From: G963662905 sp963676415
GTDB lineage: Bacteria; Bacteroidota; Bacteroidia; Bacteroidales; WRLA01
Direction of reading: 5' to 3'
Length of the DNA stretch: 64,000 nucleotides
NCBI GenBank assembly: GCA_963676415.1
Contig: OY781097.1
Coordinates: 1,240,001 to 1,304,000, forward strand
This document shows, piece after piece, positions 58,148 through 64,000 of the stretch; position 1 is the first letter of the stretch, and each line of letters starts with the position of its first letter. The position numbers and the translations under genes were made by a program. The notes beneath the pieces are model-generated. The model saw nothing but the letters and a program-made list of their open reading frames with translations. It had not been told where the DNA came from and ran no database searches.

Positions 58148-59590
58148 ATGCAAACAATTGATATACTAATTTTTGGAGTATATTTTCTGATGGTTTTGGC
58201 CGTAGGTTTTTATTTTATGCGGCGGAACAAAAACGAAGAAGACTACTATGTCGGAGGCCGGGATATGGGCCGTTGGCATCTGGGATTAAGTGTTGTGGCC
58301 ACAGATGTGGGCGGAGGATTCTCTATCGGCCTTGGAGGCTTAGGGTTTATTATGGGCGTTTCGGGAAGCTGGCTGCTGTTTACAGGACTAATTGGAGCCT
58401 GGATCAGCGCTGTTGTCCTCATTCCTAAAGCCTACGACATTGCATTGAAAAACAGGTTTTTAACTTTCCCCCAGCTGCTGGGATATTTCTATAATCCCAA
58501 AGTGGCTTTAATTGCCGGTTTAATCAGTTTAGTGGGCTATACAGGATTTACAAGTGCACAGATTCTGGCCGGAGCCAAACTGGCTACCGCTGCTTTTCCC
58601 GAAGTTTCTTTGCATACCAATCTTATAATCATGGGTTTGGTTATTGTAGTCTATACTTCGGTGGGTGGCATAAAAGCTGTGATTTATACGGATACCATTC
58701 AGTGGGCTATATTGATGATCGGTCTGATTTTCATAGGAATACCTATGGCATACCATATGATTGGCGGTTATGAAGTCATCCGTCAAACACTGCAACCGGA
58801 AATGCTTTCACTACGAAATGTTCGCTGGCAAACTATTTTAAACTGGGGCATTACCATTATTCCGGTTTGGTTTGTAGGCATGACGCTTTATCAAAGGATA
58901 TTTGCAGCAAGGAGCAAAAAAGAAGCGCAGAAAGCCTGGTTTATCGCCGGAATTTTCGAATATCCTTTTATGGCCTTCATGGGTGTAATTCTGGGGCTTT
59001 TTGCACGTATTGCTGCAGAGCAAAGTGCTTTTGCCCATCTTGGTTTTGAATCTGCCGAAGCTATGGATCCCGAATCGGGCTTGCCCATATTACTTACACA
59101 GGCATTGCCTGCAGGCTTTATCGGGCTGATGATTGCTGCTTATTTTTCCGCGATAATGTCCACAGCCGACAGTTGCCTAATGGCGGCAAGTGGAAATATG
59201 ATGAGCGACATCCTGCCATCCTGCAAAGGGCGATTTTGCCAATGGATGCGCCGAAACACCAAGCTGATGACTTTGCTGATCGGAGCTTTTTCGCTTACTG
59301 TGGCATGGCGTATGGAAAATGTCCTGGAGCTGATGCTCTACTCTTATTCCGTGCTGATCAGCGGGCTGTTTGTCCCGGTAATCGGTGGCCTCTTTGCCCA
59401 AAGAAAAAGCAGTACGGCAGCATTGGCAGCCATGATCGGCGGTGGCCTAACAACTGTAATTCTGGAAGCCCTGGAATTGCCCCTGCCCTTTGATCTTAAT
59501 GCCAACTTATTTGGAATATCTGCTTCGGCACTGCTTTATATATGCTTCTACAAAATCACAGCAAACAACATCAAGTCAGGAAAAATATGA
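58148..59590 (+). CDS. Sodium:solute symporter (SSS family)
   Basis: 480 residues, about 13 membrane helices. It has the family motifs GRDMGRWHLGLSVVATDVGGGFSIGLGGLGFIMG at about 37-70, YTSVGGIKAVIYTDTIQWAILMIG near 169-192, and GLMIAAYFSAIMSTADSCLMAASGNMMSDI near 324-353 (sodium-site region). Imports an organic solute with sodium: amino acids, sugars or others. The substrate cannot be told, but the operon partners (GNAT and alanine racemase) suggest an amino acid or amine. Its stop overlaps the GNAT start (ATGA at 59587-59590). Confidence 0.92.
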   Translation: MQTIDILIFGVYFLMVLAVGFYFMRRNKNEEDYYVGGRDMGRWHLGLSVVATDVGGGFSIGLGGLGFIMGVSGSWLLFTGLIGAWISAVVLIPKAYDIALKNRFLTFPQLLGYFYNPKVALIAGLISLVGYTGFTSAQILAGAKLATAAFPEVSLHTNLIIMGLVIVVYTSVGGIKAVIYTDTIQWAILMIGLIFIGIPMAYHMIGGYEVIRQTLQPEMLSLRNVRWQTILNWGITIIPVWFVGMTLYQRIFAARSKKEAQKAWFIAGIFEYPFMAFMGVILGLFARIAAEQSAFAHLGFESAEAMDPESGLPILLTQALPAGFIGLMIAAYFSAIMSTADSCLMAASGNMMSDILPSCKGRFCQWMRRNTKLMTLLIGAFSLTVAWRMENVLELMLYSYSVLISGLFVPVIGGLFAQRKSSTAALAAMIGGGLTTVILEALELPLPFDLNANLFGISASALLYICFYKITANNIKSGKI

Positions 59591-60069
59591 ATATGATGAA
59601 TGCCCCCGGGAAGAAAATCACTGTTTTCAATGCAATATCTATTATGTCGAGCCTAGAAATGTCACGAACTGTACGTTTTCTGAAAAAGCACCTTGGCGCG
59701 CATGAAAAATCAAAAGAAAACATACTTGCTGCGGTGGAATACGCGCTATCGCCGGTATTGACACAAGGTGGTTTTGTTATAAATTATTTTGAAGAAGATA
59801 ATCTTTTGGGAAGCCTGGTGCTCAACCAAACAGGAATGTCGGGCTATATGTCGGAGAGCCTGCTGGTTTATATTGCCGTTCATACGGATCACCGCCGCAA
59901 AGGCATTGGAAGGAAGCTTATGGAAAGGGCACTGAAATTGTCTAAAGGAGATATCAGTTTGCATATGACCCGCGACAATCCCGCACAGGGGTTTTTCAAA
60001 AAATTGGAATTTGAAATTCCCGCCGTGGAAATGAAACTCAAACGAAACTTAAGCGATAAGGATGAATAG
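59587..60069 (+). CDS. GNAT-family N-acetyltransferase
   Basis: 160 residues from the ATG at 59587, which overlaps the symporter stop codon; an upstream frame to 59542 lies inside the symporter gene and was rejected. Motif A is HTDHRRKGIGRKLMERAL near 99-116, preceded by the strand SESLLVYIAV, with the C-terminal NPAQGFFKKLEFEIPAVEM motif-B region. Acetylates an amine from acetyl-CoA. It overlaps alr by 8 nt, so the symporter, this enzyme and the racemase are translated together. Inference: acetylation of an amino acid imported or produced by the neighbours. Confidence 0.88.
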   Translation: MNMMNAPGKKITVFNAISIMSSLEMSRTVRFLKKHLGAHEKSKENILAAVEYALSPVLTQGGFVINYFEEDNLLGSLVLNQTGMSGYMSESLLVYIAVHTDHRRKGIGRKLMERALKLSKGDISLHMTRDNPAQGFFKKLEFEIPAVEMKLKRNLSDKDE

Positions 60070-61213
60070 CACTTCATACATAGAACTGAGCCGTGGGGCA
60101 TTGGAAAACAATTTTGAATTTTTAAAATCACTTTATGGCGAAAGCATAGAGATCTGCTCCGTGATCAAAGCAAATGCCTATGGCCATGGAGCCCGCCAAT
60201 ATGTGCCTATGGCAGAACAGGCCGGTGTGCATATTTTTGCTGTATTTAGCTCGGAAGAAGCACGTGTGGTGATGCAAGTAAAACAAAAAGGCAGCCGCTT
60301 GATCATTCTCGGCTCCATCAATGATGATGAACTGGGCTGGGCAATCCGCAATGGCATCGAGTTTTATGTTTTCAGTCTCGATCGGCTAAAAAAAGCCAAA
60401 GATGCTTCCGACGAGTTGAACATGCCTGCAGCGATCCATTTGGAACTGGAAACCGGCATGAACCGCACAGGGCTCAGTTATCCCGAATTACGGAAATGCG
60501 TAAATTTTCTTTCAGAGAATATGGAGTCCTTCCGCATCAAAGGTATTTGCACACATTTTGCGGGAGCAGAGAGTATTGCCAATTATACCCGATTGAGCCG
60601 ACAAACACGCCTTTTTCGTGGGCGTTTGGCATGGCTGAAAGAAAAAGGCATAGAAGCCGAACAAGTACATGCCGCATGTTCAGCAGCTTCCCTGGCATAC
60701 CCCCGAACCCGCTTTGATATGGTCCGTGTCGGGATTTTGCAGTATGGTTTCTGGCCATCAAAAGAAATTTATATCCAGTATATGACCCGGATGAAAATTC
60801 AATCAGATCCACTGCGCCGGATTATTTCCTGGAAAAGCAAAATCATGGATATCAAAAAGGTAAAAACCGGAGAATTTGTATCCTATGGCATGGCGTATCA
60901 GGCAACAGAAGATAAATTGATTGCTATTGTGCCCGTAGGCTATTCCAACGGTTATTCCCGGTCGCTGAGCAATCAGGGCAGGGTTTTGATCCATGGAGAA
61001 AGAATTCCGGTAATTGGTATGGTAAACATGAACATGCTTATTGCCGATGTCAGTTTGCTCAATAATCCAAAACAGGGCGATGAAGTAAGCCTGATCGGAC
61101 ATCAAAACGGCGCTGAAATAACAGTGGCATCCTTTTCTGATTTTACCAATCAGCTGAATTATGAAATGCTTACCCGCTTGCCATCATCAATTCCCCGTAA
61201 TATTGTTGAATAA
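60062..61213 (+). CDS. alr: Alanine racemase
   Basis: 383 residues. PLP lysine in SVIKANAYGHGARQYVPMAE near 32-51, the second catalytic Tyr region GEFVSYGMAYQATEDKLIAIVPVGYSNGYSRSLSN near 268-302, and GMVNMNMLIADVS near 318-330. Fold type III racemase interconverting L- and D-alanine for peptidoglycan. In TsaB- or Mur-linked contexts alr is housekeeping; here it follows a GNAT and an SSS symporter. It may therefore be a second, substrate-specific racemase: family members in such operons can act on other amino acids. Overlaps the GNAT by 8 nt. Confidence 0.92.
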   Translation: MNSTSYIELSRGALENNFEFLKSLYGESIEICSVIKANAYGHGARQYVPMAEQAGVHIFAVFSSEEARVVMQVKQKGSRLIILGSINDDELGWAIRNGIEFYVFSLDRLKKAKDASDELNMPAAIHLELETGMNRTGLSYPELRKCVNFLSENMESFRIKGICTHFAGAESIANYTRLSRQTRLFRGRLAWLKEKGIEAEQVHAACSAASLAYPRTRFDMVRVGILQYGFWPSKEIYIQYMTRMKIQSDPLRRIISWKSKIMDIKKVKTGEFVSYGMAYQATEDKLIAIVPVGYSNGYSRSLSNQGRVLIHGERIPVIGMVNMNMLIADVSLLNNPKQGDEVSLIGHQNGAEITVASFSDFTNQLNYEMLTRLPSSIPRNIVE

Positions 61214-61241
61214 TGGTGTTTCGTTGATTTTCAATAAAAAA

Positions 61242-61265
61242 GGGAAGCGCTTTTGGCAACTTCCC
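61242..61265 (-). terminator. Rho-independent terminator for the T9SS/PKD gene
   Basis: On the minus strand GGGAAG-N12-CTTCCC is followed by TTTTTT. The hairpin lies about 200 nt after the stop of the gene ending at 61465. Confidence 0.6.
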
Positions 61266-61389
61266 TCAAAATGCTGAATTTGTGCAGGGTTCGTAGTGTA
61301 CGTTCTTATGGTATTCTTTTTAACTTAAATCCCTGAAGCATTTTGCTATTGCATCATAAAAAAACTGTTTCATTAATTATTTTTGTGGT

Positions 61390-61417
61390 ATGCGGGCTCT
61401 ATTTATCGAGCCCGCAT
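61390..61417. other. Perfect 10-bp stem-loop in the 3' region of the T9SS/PKD gene
   Basis: ATGCGGGCTC and GAGCCCGCAT enclose an 8-nt loop. No T-run follows on either strand, so it is more likely an mRNA-end or repeat hairpin than a terminator. Lies in the gene-free stretch 61214-61464. Confidence 0.5.
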
Positions 61418-61464
61418 GAACAATCAACCAGTATAATCAAATTCCACTTGTAACCGGATTCCGG

Positions 61465-63735
61465 TTATTTAACAAGCAGTTTTTTCACAGCACTTTGCCC
61501 TTCGCCTGCAAAACGGAGCATATAAACTCCTTGTGCATAATCACTAAGGTCGAGTTTTAGTTGTTTGTTGCCTGTAGTATGATAGGCAACAATACGGCCT
61601 GTATTGTCCATTATGCTGATTTCCAGATTTCCATTTCCTTCCGGTAGTTCTATAGTCAATTCGTTTTGCACAGGATTAGGATACATTTTGATGGCGCCGG
61701 CAAATACTTCATTGATGCCGATGCTGTTGTAAACATTGATATAGTCTTCCATCTCTTTCGTAACCTCTTCTGTTCCGTTTCCTACTGTCAGAGACACATC
61801 ATATTTGCCAATATCACTGTAGGTAACTGTGGGGTTTTGTTCGTTTGATGTAGCCGGATCGCCACCTTCAAATTCCCATGCCCATGTAATTGCTCCACCT
61901 GTTGAAAGGTCGGTAAATTCTGTCGCGTCGCTGAAGTTCAAGTCAATAACGGTTGCGCTGGCTTTAAAATTAGGCACTAATGGTTCAGGTCCTGCCTGGA
62001 TGGTGAAATCATCATCAGTAAAGGAGAAATCCTGAATATAATAGAACTGAACAGGATCGCCCGGATCGCCAACGGTCATATCCTCATAGGTTATCGGAAG
62101 GGTGTAAACACCATCTTCGTCAATCACATAACGGCTCATTGTGGCAAAATATGCCTGCCACATTGCTGCTGAACCAAAAGTGGCGTTTGTAGGAAGGTCT
62201 GCACCATCTAATCCGGCGGTGAGTTTGTTTGCTATTGGATCAAATCCTCGTACCCATACATCGGGGCTGGTGTTTTCGTCAGGGTCCACCTCAGGATCGG
62301 TATCAACCCAACTAAAAAACACCTTGGTTCCATCCCAGTTGGTTGCATTGCACACACGGCTGTCTTCTGGATAGCTGTCGTTTCCTCCGGCTACACCGTA
62401 TTCGCCGCGCATAATTTCAGGACGGCCCAGCTCCACGCCCCTCCATGTTTCGCCACCATCAGGCGACCAAATATCAAATATAGCATACCAGGGGTGTCCA
62501 GAAAGGATGGAGTAATCATCGCTGCCCTGAACACCAATACCTACTGCAATGTGCGGGTTTCCATTGGCATCAACAACAAGGTCGCAATCAAAAGCGGTAG
62601 TAAAAGGAATTTCATCGCGAGCCGGATCCGGATCAACAAATAAGCTGTCGATTTCTGCATCCGACATATAATTCAGTACGCCGTCAATACCATCAGGGCC
62701 ATCGAGCTGAACATTGATAACTTCGCTCCATGTTTGGCCACCGTCTTCTGTTTTCCAAAGCATTGGATAATAGCTTTTCTGATCCTCATAAACCAGCTCG
62801 TTTTCTCCATTATTGCCCAGCATCACTATATATCCAGTTTGACCATCAGGCCCAAATGCTGCCCTGATACAGGCCGGACGGAAAACAACGTCAACATCAA
62901 TAATAGGCGCGTCCAGCAAGCTTTTTTCATAAACAATATCCTGCTCCTCTTCACTCCAGGTTCCCCTGTTCAGGATAAGGTTCTGATAATAAACGGGCTC
63001 TTCATTATAATTGATATCAACAGTAAGAAGTGCGTTGCCACGGGCATAAGCGTATCCTTGAGGCAGGTACTGGTGGTATTCACCTTCGCTGGGGCGCAGG
63101 TTTTTGGTAGTATCAACATTGGAAGCAGCACCAATTTTTTGAACACCAAAGCTATAACCGCCCCATTCAGCTCCACCTGCTGCATTAGAACCGTCAAGGT
63201 TGGGCGCAAAGAAAGCCATGTAAGCTTTTGTTGGATCAGTATTGCCAGCCGGATTCCAGATAGCAGCTTGCGGGTAACGGGCCGCATCGGCGAAATACTG
63301 CCCTGATGGTTCTGTTGCTACATAGCACTCAACCATATTATTCCAGATCATACCGCCATCGGTGGAGATATCATAACCCATATCGCCACTGTAACCACCT
63401 GGATCAAGCTCGCCGCCCATACGGTGGAAGTTGGTAACTGTATTCAGGTCGCCATCGTACCATACAATGGTTCTTTGTCCGCCACTATATCCGTAACTAT
63501 AGGCATTGGCCGAACTCCCGATACTTATAACCGAAACGGCATTGGGAGCCAGGTTTTGGTTTTTGAGCGGTTGTGCATGTGTTGCAGAACCATAATTAAC
63601 AGGCTCGGCAGAAACAAATTCTTTATAGGTTGCTTTTTGTGATTTTAGTCCGGGACGCAGTTTGGGTGCCTGCGACTGAGCAAAAAGCGACATTCCCATC
63701 AGGGAAACAAAAATCAGGGTAAATAATTTTTTCAT
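61465..63735 (-). CDS. Large secreted protein with PKD-type domain and T9SS sorting domain
   Basis: 756 residues. Signal peptide MKKLFTLIFVSLMGMSLFA. The main body, about 60-590, has repeated WSPDGGETWRGVE / DGGQTWSEV / TDGGMIWNN blades, like sialidase-type BNR repeats (S/T-x-D-x-G-x-x-W) of a beta-propeller, with many Asp/Asn that could bind calcium. A PKD domain follows (TDLSTGGAITWAWEFEGGDPATSNEQNPTVTYSDIGKYDVSLTV, given in parts, near 615-665). The C-terminal domain ends in SDYAQGVYMLRFAGEGQSAVKKLLVK, a type A T9SS signal. Predicted to be exported and displayed on the surface. I see no sialidase catalytic residues. Monocistronic. Confidence 0.88.
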   Translation of the reverse strand: MKKLFTLIFVSLMGMSLFAQSQAPKLRPGLKSQKATYKEFVSAEPVNYGSATHAQPLKNQNLAPNAVSVISIGSSANAYSYGYSGGQRTIVWYDGDLNTVTNFHRMGGELDPGGYSGDMGYDISTDGGMIWNNMVECYVATEPSGQYFADAARYPQAAIWNPAGNTDPTKAYMAFFAPNLDGSNAAGGAEWGGYSFGVQKIGAASNVDTTKNLRPSEGEYHQYLPQGYAYARGNALLTVDINYNEEPVYYQNLILNRGTWSEEEQDIVYEKSLLDAPIIDVDVVFRPACIRAAFGPDGQTGYIVMLGNNGENELVYEDQKSYYPMLWKTEDGGQTWSEVINVQLDGPDGIDGVLNYMSDAEIDSLFVDPDPARDEIPFTTAFDCDLVVDANGNPHIAVGIGVQGSDDYSILSGHPWYAIFDIWSPDGGETWRGVELGRPEIMRGEYGVAGGNDSYPEDSRVCNATNWDGTKVFFSWVDTDPEVDPDENTSPDVWVRGFDPIANKLTAGLDGADLPTNATFGSAAMWQAYFATMSRYVIDEDGVYTLPITYEDMTVGDPGDPVQFYYIQDFSFTDDDFTIQAGPEPLVPNFKASATVIDLNFSDATEFTDLSTGGAITWAWEFEGGDPATSNEQNPTVTYSDIGKYDVSLTVGNGTEEVTKEMEDYINVYNSIGINEVFAGAIKMYPNPVQNELTIELPEGNGNLEISIMDNTGRIVAYHTTGNKQLKLDLSDYAQGVYMLRFAGEGQSAVKKLLVK

Positions 63736-64000
63736 AAGTCTTGCATTTAAATGTTTTTACGTTTTTTTATGAAGCCGTTAATTGTGTTTGACTATATCCA
63801 AAAAAAATTTTCTGACGAAATTCCTGATTTAGTTTGTACAGATCAAGTATTTTCGACCTTCGTTCTTTTGTTTTAGATAAACAGCACCACAAGTTGTATA
63901 AAAAGCATTGGTAGAAAAAATCCGTACGTTTATAGAAAAAAACCATGCTTTTGAAGAAAACAAAGATGGTCTTCCTGCAATTAAGCATGCAAAGCCTATA
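63736..64000. other. Upstream region of the T9SS/PKD gene
   Basis: 265 nt to the window edge. No gene is supported: a 73-codon minus-strand frame at 63767-63988 has a Phe- and Lys-rich, unlikely composition. It probably contains the promoter of the T9SS/PKD gene. Confidence 0.5.

Noticed and set aside
63767..63988. 73-codon minus-strand frame
   Set aside because: Poor composition and no match; likely promoter region.
1..64000. CRISPR arrays and rRNA genes
   Set aside because: No regularly spaced direct repeats and no rRNA-like sequence were seen.

Overview
The window looks like a chromosomal segment of an anaerobic or facultative member of the Bacteroidota. The signs are: two secreted proteins with T9SS-type C-terminal sorting domains (genes ending at 49819 and 61465), TAnnTTTG-type -7 boxes, a TPR-histidine kinase, LytTR and Crp/Fnr regulators of Bacteroidota type, and an IS66 family. 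There are no rRNA genes and no CRISPR array. The only RNA gene seen is tRNA-Pro(CGG) at 15184-15257.

Left part (1-14400) is an accessory island. The end of cysK is followed by a truncated LRAT-domain gene and an IS66 right-end remnant. Then comes a visibly AT-rich, fully co-directional minus-strand operon. Read 5' to 3' it has: a broken Xre regulator (nonsense codon plus a W-to-G change in the recognition helix), four genes laid out like a Wadjet/MukBEF-type SMC defence system (kleisin-like, KITE-like, SMC ATPase, Toprim nuclease), and three further genes joined at 2-31 nt spacing: a DUF4365-TPR protein, a large Hsp90/sacsin-type ATPase and an AlbA_2-HEPN protein. A second IS66 right-end remnant in the same orientation closes the island. 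This seven-protein assembly is the best candidate in the window for an undescribed system.

14400-29100 holds housekeeping and regulatory genes: a GNAT, tRNA-Pro beside a nested hairpin repeat, a sulfur cluster (SQR, DUF1641, single-Cys DsrC/TusE, DsrE2) divergent from an Fnr-like regulator with two tandem TGA-N6-TCA sites, an orphan LytTR regulator, ribF, asd, a large lamin-tail-domain surface protein, an HD hydrolase, an Xre protein fused to a degenerate nucleotidyltransferase, and a second Crp/Fnr next to a structured repeat with mutually exclusive pairings.

29100-42000 is a long plus-strand operon. Its gene order matches the archaeal Mbx/MBS type of Mrp-linked respiratory complex. Two departures stand out: the two antiporter subunits are fused into one 1043-residue protein, and the NuoI-like ferredoxin subunit is fused to a GltD/NfnB-like flavin dehydrogenase. 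A dihydroorotate-dehydrogenase-like protein follows at once. An orphan HigA closes the block.

42000-64000 carries a cytosolic TPR/beta-helix protein, an NhaC antiporter with a TSUP exporter, a vapBC module with both genes frameshifted, dxs, a T9SS LRR-like protein, a TPR sensor kinase, and the run tsaB-purN-radical SAM-DUF6873. It ends with a MarR regulator sharing an 18-bp operator with the operon downstream (degenerate nuclease-like protein, SSS symporter, GNAT, alanine racemase) and a large T9SS/PKD secreted protein.
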